NCBI RefSeq assembly: GCF_022919835.1
Contig: NZ_CP095074.1
Location: 1,364,001-1,428,000 of the forward strand
DNA length: 64,000 bases
Reading direction: 5' to 3'
Source of the DNA: Halobacillus shinanisalinarum
GTDB lineage: Bacteria > Bacillota > Bacilli > Bacillales > Halobacillaceae
A model generated the notes under the pieces. That model made no database searches. It was not told the origin of the DNA and saw only the letters and a list, made by a program, of their open reading frames with translations. Made by a program: the position numbers and the translations under genes. This document shows, piece after piece, positions 26,136-34,437 of this stretch. How positions within the stretch are numbered: the first letter of the stretch is position 1; every line of letters begins with the position of its first letter.

Positions 26136-27317
26136 TTATTTAACGCGATAATTGGTGGTCGTAATTAAGGCACCATTGACCATCGTATTCGTTAGCATCG
26201 GATAGCCATCATCCATTTTCTCAATAATAATCATGTCAGCCTTTTTCCCTGCTTTAATCGATCCTATCTCCTCATCCATCCGGACGGCTTTGGCTGGATT
26301 TAGGGTGACCATCATAAACATGTGGTGCAAATCATTCCCATGCTGCTCACTTAAATCAAAGATCGCATGTAGTAAAGCCGCCGGATAATAGTCGCTGCAA
26401 AGAATATCGGCACAATGATGCTCAACCGCTTCAGCAGCTGATAAATTTCCGGAGTGGGAGCCGCCGAGCAGCACATTTGGCGCACCTACAATCGTCTGCA
26501 ATCCCATTTCTGTCGCTTTTTTCGCCACATCTAACGTAATAGGAAATTCACTAACCGTCGTCCCAAACTCCTTGACGAGCTCCAATTTATGCACATCATC
26601 ATCGTCATGTGAAGCGACTGCAATACCTTTTTCGATGGCCATGTCGGCTACCTGTTTGATTTTTTCTATCGTCATAACTTCCGTATTTTGGCGCTCAACA
26701 ATAATCGTTTGCACATCATCATCGGTCAGATCACGGTACCCCTGCAAAGTTTCCCGGTAGACTTCCAGATTGCGATACTGCCCCTGTCCAGGCGTATGGT
26801 CCATAAACGATAATAAATGGACTTTATCGTCTTCGATATTTTGAACAAGCCGGTCCACCTCATCGATGTTGTCAATTTCAAACCGGGCATGCAGGCGATG
26901 CCGGATCATATGCAGTTCCTCGTGCGTCTCATCAATCGCATTAACCATCCGCTGCACATTCTCCGGGTAACGAATCGGCTTATGTGAAAACGCATCTTCC
27001 CGGTAAAAGGAAAGCGAATGAAACATTGTCGTAATGCCATGATTGATTAAATGCTTTTCCGCCTCTCGTAAGCTGATGTTAAAATCCATCATACTTGTCG
27101 GCCTTGGGGATGCGATGGTTTCGATATAATCGGAGTGAATATCGATAAATCCTGGTGAAATATATCCTCCCCTTGCATCGATTAGCTGTGCATGTGAATA
27201 ACTGGCCACTTCCTCTTCAGGGATAACGGCTTGAATCATCTCGCCTTCAACAACAACCGCATATCCATCGAGGATGGTTTCTTCTGTGACAACTTGCCCA
27301 TTATGAATAACGTACAT
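26136..27317 (-). CDS. phnM: alpha-D-ribose 1-methylphosphonate 5-triphosphate diphosphatase
   Basis: A 393-residue amidohydrolase-superfamily enzyme. It removes pyrophosphate from ribose 1-methylphosphonate 5-triphosphate, giving the PhnJ substrate. The metal motif PGFIDIHSDYIE carries the PhnM-type HxD in place of the usual HxH. Further ligands lie in FMDHTPGQGQ, ASHDDDD and the late LCSDYYPAAL. GGAGG lies nine bases before the ATG. Confidence 0.93.
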   Translation of the reverse strand: MYVIHNGQVVTEETILDGYAVVVEGEMIQAVIPEEEVASYSHAQLIDARGGYISPGFIDIHSDYIETIASPRPTSMMDFNISLREAEKHLINHGITTMFHSLSFYREDAFSHKPIRYPENVQRMVNAIDETHEELHMIRHRLHARFEIDNIDEVDRLVQNIEDDKVHLLSFMDHTPGQGQYRNLEVYRETLQGYRDLTDDDVQTIIVERQNTEVMTIEKIKQVADMAIEKGIAVASHDDDDVHKLELVKEFGTTVSEFPITLDVAKKATEMGLQTIVGAPNVLLGGSHSGNLSAAEAVEHHCADILCSDYYPAALLHAIFDLSEQHGNDLHHMFMMVTLNPAKAVRMDEEIGSIKAGKKADMIIIEKMDDGYPMLTNTMVNGALITTTNYRVK

Positions 27318-27330
27318 CGTGACGTTCCTC

Positions 27331-28170
27331 CTATAGTAATGAATAGACTAATTCCTGCGTATACGCATGCTGCGGATCCTCTAGGATTTGATCCGTCAAC
27401 CCTTCTTCAATCACCGAACCATTCAACATCACAACCGTACGATCAGCCAGCATTCGGATCACAGCCAAATCATGAGAGACGACAATCATACTGATGCCTA
27501 ATTCTCTTTGAATGTTTTTAATTAAATCGAGCACATTGGCTTGGACCGATAAATCAAGCCCTGTCGTCACTTCATCAAGAAACAGAATCGGCGGGTTATT
27601 GGATAAAGCCTTGGCAATTTGAACCCGCTGCTGCATCCCCCCTGAAAAGTTTCGCGGTTCTTGTTTCATCCGGAAAAGGGGAATATGCACACCTTCGAGT
27701 AATGTTTTACTTGTTGTCTCCATGTCCGTTACATTGCGGTTACCGGCAGCAATTAGCTTCTCTGCGATATTACCAACCGAAGAGAAATTCATTTTCAATC
27801 CATGAACAGGATTTTGATAAACCATCCCGTATTTATGGTTACGAATATAACGTTTTTTCTGGGAAGATAAGGCAAAAACATTCTCCCCTTCAAGCTCAGG
27901 ATCCTGGATATAAGCCGCTCCTGATGTCACATCGGCATCAAAATACAGACATTGCATCATGGTTGACTTTCCGCTTCCACTTTCTCCAACGATCCCGAGA
28001 ATTTCCCCGGAAAATAAATCAAAGGACACATCCTGACAGGCATAAACGGTGCCGCAATGCGGGCAGTAGTTTTTCTCTAAATTTTTTGATTCAGATGGAT
28101 GACAACGGGAACAACCGGGACCGAATTGTTTGTTTAAATGCTGCACTTGCAATAGTGGTTTCTCATGCAT
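27331..28170 (-). CDS. phnK: C-P lyase ATPase PhnK with an N-terminal zinc-ribbon-like insertion
   Basis: A 279-residue ABC ATPase that docks on PhnJ in the C-P lyase core. Walker A is GESGSGKST, the signature FSGGMQQRVQ and Walker B ILFLDEV. Between the first beta strand and the Walker region it carries a segment with Cys20-x2-Cys23 and Cys36-x2-Cys39 plus Cys45, absent from Escherichia coli PhnK, which suggests a small zinc- or metal-binding ribbon. The start overlaps the end of phnJ by eight bases. Confidence 0.92.
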   Translation of the reverse strand: MHEKPLLQVQHLNKQFGPGCSRCHPSESKNLEKNYCPHCGTVYACQDVSFDLFSGEILGIVGESGSGKSTMMQCLYFDADVTSGAAYIQDPELEGENVFALSSQKKRYIRNHKYGMVYQNPVHGLKMNFSSVGNIAEKLIAAGNRNVTDMETTSKTLLEGVHIPLFRMKQEPRNFSGGMQQRVQIAKALSNNPPILFLDEVTTGLDLSVQANVLDLIKNIQRELGISMIVVSHDLAVIRMLADRTVVMLNGSVIEEGLTDQILEDPQHAYTQELVYSLL

Positions 28171-29029
28171 AACTCGTCTCTACCTCCGCTTTTTCCTTGT
28201 CGTTTAATCGCTCCACACAAAAACTTGTATCATTGCATTGATAGGTGGCTTCTCCTGTAACTGGATCGATTAATTCATCCATAAACACATCCGTCGCCCC
28301 ACACAGGTGACAATACTGTCCATCAAAAGATTCCACCGTAAATGGATAATCTTCAAAGGCAAGCGATTCGACGTCGGTATAAGGTGGGACCGCATAGATT
28401 TTCTTTTCCCGCCCTGCCCCAAGTAAAATTAAGGCTTCCGATTGATGCATCTTCGGATTATCAAATCTTGGAATCGGACTCGGTGCCATCACATAACGGC
28501 CATTCACATAGACGGGATGATCGGCATTGGTCGCTGTTTTCCCGTATTTCATAATTTGCTCGAACAGCATCAGCCAGGCACCGCTGTACTCATCCTCTGA
28601 ATGGAGCCGCTTCGTCACATACTCGCTGGCTTCCACATTACGAAGCGGTTCCGGCGTTGGCACCTGTAAGACAAGAATTTGCTCCTCCGACAGTGGGACT
28701 TCCGGAATGCGGTGCCGTGACTGAATCACGGAGGCCTCCTCTGTTCGCTCGGTTCCTTCAACACCTGTTGTCTCATGGACTAATCTCTTAATACTGACCG
28801 CATTAACCGACTCATCGGCCCCTTGATCGATGACCTTCAGCACATCTTCTGTACCAATGACCGAAAGCGTAATCTGCAATCCGCCGGTTCCCCAGCCGCG
28901 AGCAATCGGCATTTCTCTTGAGGCAAAGGGGACCTGATAGCCTGGAATCGCAACAGCCTTCAACATGGCGCGGCGGATTTCCTTTTTGGACCCTTCATCC
29001 AAAAACGCAAAGTGTGTGTTAGTTTTCAT
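28163..29029 (-). CDS. phnJ: carbon-phosphorus lyase, radical SAM subunit PhnJ
   Basis: A 288-residue catalytic subunit that cleaves the C-P bond of ribose 1-methylphosphonate 5-phosphate, releasing methane and the cyclic phosphate. The four functional cysteines are conserved: Cys240, Cys243 and Cys265 (4Fe-4S cluster and radical SAM chemistry) and Cys271 near SFC, the counterpart of the thiyl-radical residue. Spacing matches the Escherichia coli enzyme, indicating an active protein. The gene overlaps phnI by 11 bases. Confidence 0.95.
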   Translation of the reverse strand: MKTNTHFAFLDEGSKKEIRRAMLKAVAIPGYQVPFASREMPIARGWGTGGLQITLSVIGTEDVLKVIDQGADESVNAVSIKRLVHETTGVEGTERTEEASVIQSRHRIPEVPLSEEQILVLQVPTPEPLRNVEASEYVTKRLHSEDEYSGAWLMLFEQIMKYGKTATNADHPVYVNGRYVMAPSPIPRFDNPKMHQSEALILLGAGREKKIYAVPPYTDVESLAFEDYPFTVESFDGQYCHLCGATDVFMDELIDPVTGEATYQCNDTSFCVERLNDKEKAEVETSYA

Positions 29030-30134
29030 CCTCCTGCACTCCTTTCTTAACTTGACGGATACTGTCCAGCTTCGATTGGAACGTCACGTAATGAGGTAAT
29101 TTCAAATGAGAAATAAACCCTGTCGACTCAACAGAATCAATGTGTAATAAAACAAATTCCTCATCATGGGTTGGAAAATCCGACTCAGGGTGTTCCAGGC
29201 ATTGATCCAGAATACTCATCGCAATCGCCTTTGTTTCGTTTTGCCCGTAGCAAACCCCATACCCTATTTCAAACTCCAGTTCCTCCTCATTCTTGTCATT
29301 TTTCACCGACACAGGAACAAACGATTCGACTTCGGTTGCTTTAAAGTCTCCAATATAAAAATGGTCTTCCTCATCTGTTTCTAATTCATTGGGATGCTCC
29401 ACGTAAATCGGTAAGGCGCCGACACGTACCTCGCCGACAGTTGGATGGACCTGACCATATCCTCTTAGGGAAGCGTAGCCTAAAGAGGTGACAGCTCCTG
29501 TCTGACCGCGAGTTAACACTTGCAGCCGTTCACTTCGCGATGCCGGAAACTGAAAACTTTCCTTCGTAATATCCTTAGGAGGGGTGTTATCTGCTTCATA
29601 CGTTTCAAACAGTCCCTCTTCCCGTAAATACTCCACGACCTTTGGAAAGTACTGCACATTCACTGATGCCTCGACCGATTGCAACTCATTTTTATAGTCC
29701 TTTAACCACTGTTCGTTCTCCTCTGCACATTCTTCTGTTAGATGAAAATCTAGTAATCGATGCGTGTAATCATATGTAGCACCTAACAGCTGTCCTCCTG
29801 GAATATCTTTAAAACTTGCTGAAATCCGACGTTCAACCAGCATTGTTTGTGATTCGACGGGCTGACTGTAATAGAGTCGAGGTAGAGTTGAACGATGAGC
29901 ACGCATTAAGAACACCGCTTCTTCCATACTTCCTTCCGCCTGCTTAATAGCCAATGCTGCCAAGAAGGGCGAATACAAGCTGCTCTCAGACATTACCTGA
30001 TCGACCATCGCCTTCATAGTAGACAGAATGGTGTTGATTTCAATGATCTCCTCGTCCTTCAAACGTTCATACTTCAATCGTTTAATCGAAGCATCAATCG
30101 CCATCGTTCCACCTTTTACTGCGACATAACCCAT
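29019..30134 (-). CDS. phnI: C-P lyase nucleosidase subunit PhnI
   Basis: A 371-residue core subunit opening with MGYVAVKGGTMAID, the family signature. With PhnG, PhnH and PhnL it displaces adenine from ATP with the phosphonate to form ribose 1-phosphonate 5-triphosphate. Length matches the family. It starts one base after the stop of phnH, without a gap. Confidence 0.95.
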   Translation of the reverse strand: MGYVAVKGGTMAIDASIKRLKYERLKDEEIIEINTILSTMKAMVDQVMSESSLYSPFLAALAIKQAEGSMEEAVFLMRAHRSTLPRLYYSQPVESQTMLVERRISASFKDIPGGQLLGATYDYTHRLLDFHLTEECAEENEQWLKDYKNELQSVEASVNVQYFPKVVEYLREEGLFETYEADNTPPKDITKESFQFPASRSERLQVLTRGQTGAVTSLGYASLRGYGQVHPTVGEVRVGALPIYVEHPNELETDEEDHFYIGDFKATEVESFVPVSVKNDKNEEELEFEIGYGVCYGQNETKAIAMSILDQCLEHPESDFPTHDEEFVLLHIDSVESTGFISHLKLPHYVTFQSKLDSIRQVKKGVQEDEN

Positions 30135-30731
30135 CTATTTCACCCCCGCATTCGTTACCGAAGTTGTTCTAGGTATACAGACGATTTGTGAATATTCATC
30201 TGTAAAAATGACATCAACCCCTAGTGGATATTCCTTTGTCCGTTCATGTCTTGCCTGCCAAAAAGATGAGCTAAAACTGACATCAAGCTGTGATAAATCT
30301 TTAATCCCTGGACCCGTACACGTAATACTACCGTTATTGGATAGAGGTGCACTCTCTATGATCCATGTGGCTGAAGATTGAGGATCTATCAAACTTCCAT
30401 TTTTACAATTCTCCATTGCACGTATCATCTCCGATTCAGACGCATCACGTAACACAATAACGTAATCAGCCTCGTGAACAGGACAACATCTTGCCAGGGT
30501 GTATTCTGAAATTTTCACAGCTAGATCTTGATCGTTCTCTGAAATAATATGAAACGTTACTTCTCCATCCAGAAGTGTCAGCGCACTAAGCAGGGTGGCA
30601 TCATAACAAGAGAGTTTGTAGTCACCATCTACTAAATCCTCTTGAAGGGAAGAAATCTTTCCTGGCCGCGACATACTTTCTAGTAACTTTCTGTAGACCT
30701 TCTGCAAATCATGTACTTGATCAATTGCCAT
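30135..30731 (-). CDS. phnH: C-P lyase subunit PhnH
   Basis: A 198-residue core subunit of the PhnGHIJ complex. Family features include an N-terminal segment VYRKLLESMSRPGKISSL, an aspartate-leucine-rich middle (LLSALTLLDGEVTF) and the late PLGVDVIFTDE. AGGAGAG precedes the ATG at 30731. It abuts phnI. Confidence 0.93.
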   Translation of the reverse strand: MAIDQVHDLQKVYRKLLESMSRPGKISSLQEDLVDGDYKLSCYDATLLSALTLLDGEVTFHIISENDQDLAVKISEYTLARCCPVHEADYVIVLRDASESEMIRAMENCKNGSLIDPQSSATWIIESAPLSNNGSITCTGPGIKDLSQLDVSFSSSFWQARHERTKEYPLGVDVIFTDEYSQIVCIPRTTSVTNAGVK

Positions 30732-30764
30732 ATGATCTCTCCTGATCTAGTAAATTTGTCTGGA

Positions 30765-31187
30765 CTATACATCCATCGTTTCGAAATCAACCTTCGTTTC
30801 AAACAGCTCTGCCTGCTGTTGTGCTTTCTCTTGCCTAATCTGCTGCTCCGCTTCCAATAATTGCGAGCCCCATTCCTCCGTTTCGAGAAGTTGAGCTTTA
30901 TAAGCTGCATCGATTATCGCTAAATATTTAGCCAATTCCTCCTGCATGCCTGCCACAATACCGATGCCGATACATTGATTAATCTCCACTTTTGCTTCCG
31001 TTACAAGGACTTCTCCCATATAGAACAGAGAATTCTTTGCCGATTCCCTCATCTTAATCATCGTTAACCCGTACTTGGGGGCAACAATTTCCTGACATGG
31101 ATAGTTTTCAATAATCGTTTCTGCAAAGTTTTGAGCCAAACCGGAATGTTCTAGGATAAGGATTTCCGTTCTTCTACGTCGTTTCAT
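30765..31187 (-). CDS. phnG: C-P lyase subunit PhnG
   Basis: A 140-residue first gene of the operon. PhnG features are the N-terminal RRRRTEILI, the central PKYGLTMIKMRESA and GEVLVTEAKVEIN, and a Gln/Glu-rich C-terminal helix. The open frame reaches four codons upstream to a TTG that touches the AAAGGAGG site, so the ATG at 31187, 12 bases after the site, is preferred. Upstream lie a PhoP-box-like array and a perfect palindrome. Confidence 0.9.
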   Translation of the reverse strand: MKRRRRTEILILEHSGLAQNFAETIIENYPCQEIVAPKYGLTMIKMRESAKNSLFYMGEVLVTEAKVEINQCIGIGIVAGMQEELAKYLAIIDAAYKAQLLETEEWGSQLLEAEQQIRQEKAQQQAELFETKVDFETMDV

Positions 31188-31220
31188 TGTGAGATGCAAC
31201 CTCCTTTACAAAACCATCGT

Positions 31221-31236
31221 AACTTGGCGCCAAGTT
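31221..31236. promoter_or_regulatory. perfect 16-base palindrome before phnG
   Basis: AACTTGGCGCCAAGTT, perfectly self-complementary, between the PhoP-box-like array and the phnG ribosome binding site. It is operator-like, but no regulator gene (such as phnF) is next to the operon. Confidence 0.5.
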
Positions 31237-31242
31237 GTTGTG

Positions 31243-31278
31243 TGATAAGGTATTGTTAAGCTTTGTAAATTTTCTTAA
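31243..31278 (-). promoter_or_regulatory. PhoP-box-like direct repeats upstream of the phn operon
   Basis: On the minus strand four TTAACA-like hexamers follow one another: TTAAGA, TTTACA, TTAACA and TTATCA, with gaps of 3, 4 and 5 bases. B. subtilis PhoP binds TT(A/T/C)ACA direct repeats spaced by about 4-6 bases. This fits induction of phosphonate use by phosphate starvation. A -10 box was not resolved. Confidence 0.6.
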
Positions 31279-31283
31279 CAATC

Positions 31284-31687
31284 GAATGAATTTCATAATT
31301 TAAGACTCTTGTGCCCCGAGGGATTCAAAACGTAAAAAAGGAAGTACCTCTCCAAGTCTAGTCAAGTAAGAAGTTTGAAATATTGTTTATTAGGTTAAGG
31401 GCAGTTCTTTTGAAGGCTCGATTCCGAGATATCTAAGTGGAGATGGGGAAGGAGTCGCTTTCCGAGGGAGTACAGTGAGCTTCCTCAGGCTGCCGCCCCG
31501 GAACCTTACTCAAATTCAACAAACAGGGGCGATTGTGGAGCAACACTGATAGAAAGTGACCGAAACTTCTTTATAAAACTGAAACTAAAAACTGCTGGAT
31601 AAGAATCCATTTTGAACCTTTTCGGAGAAGAGCCTTGTATTCTACAAGTCTTTGGCGTTTTTAAAAAAGCAATTATGAAATTGATTC
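31284..31687. repeat. terminal-inverted-repeat element, short copy C
   Basis: A 404-base non-coding element with imperfect 15-base ends, GAATGAATTTCATAA (31284-31298) and TTATGAAATTGATTC (31673-31687). Its outer 130 bases on both sides match, in inverted orientation, the ends of the 877-base element at 55294-56170. The centre keeps a short GC-rich block around 31440-31510 (GAGTCGCTTTCCGAGGG and GAGCTTCCTCAGG) that looks like a remnant of the Bacillaceae hairpin repeat present in full in the longer copy. Confidence 0.75.
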
Positions 31688-31792
31688 AGTTATAAATTTT
31701 TAAATTGGGGGTAGAAGATTAGGAGGCACCATTAGAGTAGTACAAGCAGAGGAGGATTCAATGAATAAGAAATTGATTGAATTGAGGGAAAA

Positions 31793-31833
31793 TAAAAAAA
31801 CAGGCTAGGCCCCATAGAAGGCTCCCAGCCTGT
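31793..31833 (-). terminator. terminator of the first GntR gene
   Basis: Stem AACAGGCTGGGAGCC / GGCCTAGCCTGTT type with a minus-strand TTTTTTTATTTT tail, 33 bases beyond the stop codon. Confidence 0.8.
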
Positions 31834-31865
31834 TATTACCTGATCACTAATTTTCATTTAATCTC

Positions 31866-32576
31866 TTACACATTATATTGAACAACATACTTATGCATGT
31901 CTGTATGATAAAAAGCAACGGAATATTCAACAAGTTTTTCATCAATATCAAAGGAAGATCTGATTCTTTTTAAAAGCGGCTTTTGATCCGTATTTAGGGT
32001 TGATGCGACTTTTTCTTCGGGAATTTCCACATCGAACTCATCATTGAAATGGTTCATCGCCATACCTTTTTGGAACAGTAATTCATAGAGCGATCCTTTA
32101 AATAACTCTGGTTTCAGGGGAAGAAGTGCCTCGAGAGGAATGTAGTGTGTGAAGTAGATGTAAGGCTCATTATCCAGCAAATACAACCGTTCTAAACAAT
32201 AACATTCACTCCCCATATTTGCCTGTAATATGTTATTCCCCTCTGTACGTACCACTGAAATATTTATGTTGTCTTTTCTTAACTCAAAACCTTCCTTTAC
32301 TAATTGGTCAGAAAAATTCTGCCCTCGTGATATCTTGGGTGTGACTTTATTATCAAGAACTTTTGTACCTACTCCGCTCCGTTTTTCTACGTACCCTTCT
32401 ATAGCTAACTGTTCCACTGCTTTTCTTACGGTGATTTTACTCACAGAAAATTCTTTTTCTAAAGCTGGTTCAGATGGAATTAAGGAGTTTTTAGGGTAAA
32501 AACCACTGATGATACGCTCTTTTAAAATGTCTTTCACTTGAAAATATAAAGGTCCTTTTTTAGAGGTAATTTTCAT
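31866..32576 (-). CDS. GntR/HutC family transcriptional regulator (upstream end of sugar-acid island)
   Basis: A 236-residue regulator. Residues 1-70 form a winged helix (PLYFQVKDILKERIISGF, SEPALEKEFSVSKITVRKAV) and residues 85-232 a UTRA ligand-binding domain. AAAAGG lies nine bases before the ATG at 32576. It has its own terminator, and a separate terminator lies between it and the GntP gene, so it is transcribed alone. It may control the adjacent GntP cluster, but a second GntR lies at the other end and the division of labour is unknown. Confidence 0.87.
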   Translation of the reverse strand: MKITSKKGPLYFQVKDILKERIISGFYPKNSLIPSEPALEKEFSVSKITVRKAVEQLAIEGYVEKRSGVGTKVLDNKVTPKISRGQNFSDQLVKEGFELRKDNINISVVRTEGNNILQANMGSECYCLERLYLLDNEPYIYFTHYIPLEALLPLKPELFKGSLYELLFQKGMAMNHFNDEFDVEIPEEKVASTLNTDQKPLLKRIRSSFDIDEKLVEYSVAFYHTDMHKYVVQYNV

Positions 32577-32852
32577 AAAAACCATCCTTTTCTGACGTCC
32601 ATATACAAAGACTGCTTCTCTCTAAATGGAGGTAGTGTCATCTACTGGTGAAAACTTATGCTGCTATTATACCTTTAAGCATGAGCTGTAAAGATTTTAT
32701 TCATGTTTCCCACTACATTTTATTCTACTATATATATTTCCTGAGACAAAGCGGTCATCTTTTCTTTAGATTTTCTATAAAGCACGGATCAACACCATTC
32801 AATTAGCGACCAAAGGATCCAAACTTTTCACTATGATACCAGTTAAAACGAA

Positions 32853-32895
32853 TCAAAAATATAAGGTGGTTTCGCTAATGACGAAACCACCTTAT
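32853..32895 (-). terminator. terminator of the GntP-containing operon
   Basis: A perfect 14-bp stem (ATAAGGTGGTTTCG with its complement), seven-base loop and a minus-strand ATTTTTGATT tail. It lies 40 bases after the permease stop codon, within the 358-base gap 32577-32934 that holds no gene. Confidence 0.85.
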
Positions 32896-32934
32896 CCCTT
32901 CCAACTATCATATCATCTTCATGGTTTGCCGTTT

Positions 32935-34260
32935 CTAAATAAACATATCGACAACTAAAACCAGTCCAAAGGCGATAAAGGAAAGCAAGGTTTCCAGTAC
33001 CGTCCATGTTTTAAACGTCTCTCTAACGGTTAACCCGAGATATTCCTTCACCAGCCAGAAACCAGCATCGTTCACGTGTGATAACATGAGTGATCCTGCC
33101 CCCGTAGCAATCACGAGTAATTCCAAGTTTACCCCTGATAGATTAGCGATCACCGGCGAGACAATGCCGGCAGCTGTTGTTAAGGCGACAGTTGCTGAAC
33201 CTGTCGCAACCCGAATTAATCCGGCTACCACGAAAGCTAAAACAATGGGAGATAGGGATAATTGCTGGGACATCTGAGCAATAGAGTCCCCTACACCACT
33301 CTCGATGAGAATTTGTTTAAATCCGCCGCCAGCACCAATGATTAAAATAATGGAGCCTAGGGGAAGGATACATTCGTCCGTTAATTTTTTAATGAGCTTC
33401 TTATCCATACCTTGACGAAACCCTAGGAAATAGTAAGCAGCAAAGCAGGAGATTAAAAGAGCGATAACAGGACTGCCTATGAATATAAGGACATCTGCTA
33501 ATATACTAGGAAGTGCCAGATATGGTGCAAAAACAGATAACAAGATTAATAGAATAGGTAATAGAATAACAAAAAATGAGATCCCTACGCTTGGCACCGA
33601 TTGGGATGGTGTATCAGGTCGGACTACTTTAGGCTCTCCAACTGGTACGACACGCTTATGCACCCACTTGGCAAACAATGGTCCGGCTATGATGGCCGGA
33701 GGCAGCGCAATAATGAGTGAATAGAGGAGGACTTTCCCTAAATCAGCACCGTATATGCTTATGGCGGTCATTGCCCCTGGGTGTGGCGGGACGATCCCAT
33801 GTACAATCGACAGCCCTGCAATCACGGGTATACCGATTAATAAAATGTTTTGGTTTGTCTTTTCACGAATGGCAATCACTAACGGCAATAGAATGACGAT
33901 CCCCACTTCAAAGAATACAGGGATTCCGATAATAAAACCTGAGAGCAGCATGGCCCATGGCAACTTTTTCTCACCAAAAATCCGAACAAAGAAGTCAGCG
34001 ACTTGCACGCCTGCTCCTGAGTCTGACATCATCTTCCCTAATATAGAACCCAGGGCCAGAATGCCAACTAAATGGCCTAAAACGCTTCCAACTCCCGTTT
34101 CATAAGCGTGCACAATGCTATCCATTGATAAGCCGGACATTACTGCCAAGAACATACTCGCTACCGTTAAACTAATGAATGCGTGCCAGTTCCACCACGA
34201 AACTCCCAAAATAACGATCACAATCGAGAGCAATGTGATTAGTAATAAATAGATCTCCAT
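32935..34260 (-). CDS. GntP family gluconate-type permease
   Basis: A 441-residue H+ symporter of the gluconate permease family with about twelve helices. Family stretches are GILALGSILGKMMSDSGAG, GIPVFFEVGIVILLPL, HGIVPPHPGAMTA and SHVNDAGFWLVKEYLG. These permeases take up gluconate, ketogluconates or related aldonates without phosphorylating them. Here it lies downstream of a deacetylase, a PLP ammonia-lyase, an aldolase and a kinase, so the cargo may be an N-acylated amino-sugar acid rather than gluconate. A 177-base gap separates it from the kinase gene. Confidence 0.9.
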   Translation of the reverse strand: MEIYLLLITLLSIVIVILGVSWWNWHAFISLTVASMFLAVMSGLSMDSIVHAYETGVGSVLGHLVGILALGSILGKMMSDSGAGVQVADFFVRIFGEKKLPWAMLLSGFIIGIPVFFEVGIVILLPLVIAIREKTNQNILLIGIPVIAGLSIVHGIVPPHPGAMTAISIYGADLGKVLLYSLIIALPPAIIAGPLFAKWVHKRVVPVGEPKVVRPDTPSQSVPSVGISFFVILLPILLILLSVFAPYLALPSILADVLIFIGSPVIALLISCFAAYYFLGFRQGMDKKLIKKLTDECILPLGSIILIIGAGGGFKQILIESGVGDSIAQMSQQLSLSPIVLAFVVAGLIRVATGSATVALTTAAGIVSPVIANLSGVNLELLVIATGAGSLMLSHVNDAGFWLVKEYLGLTVRETFKTWTVLETLLSFIAFGLVLVVDMFI

Positions 34261-34437
34261 AGTTCATGTACTCCTTCTTTGTTTAGTAAACGCTTCCAAT
34301 TTATATGAAATAATTGCTCAAAAAGGAGTCAAATAAATGAAAGAGGCAGCTGTCACGAATGTGGGGTATATTTGATCTGCAACATTTACTGTCCTTTTTG
34401 AACTTCTATTTTTCGTTATTTCACTTGTTGCCCCTTG

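Noticed and set aside
31761..31808. 15-codon frame MNKKLIELRENKKTG with a GGAGGA site
   Set aside because: Too short, and its end overlaps the minus-strand GntR terminator; possibly the start of a lost gene, but not supportable.
34285..34298. cre-like sequence upstream of the GntP gene (minus strand TGGAAGCGTTTACT)
   Set aside because: Two mismatches, including a consensus flank position, and it lies inside an operon; too weak to annotate.
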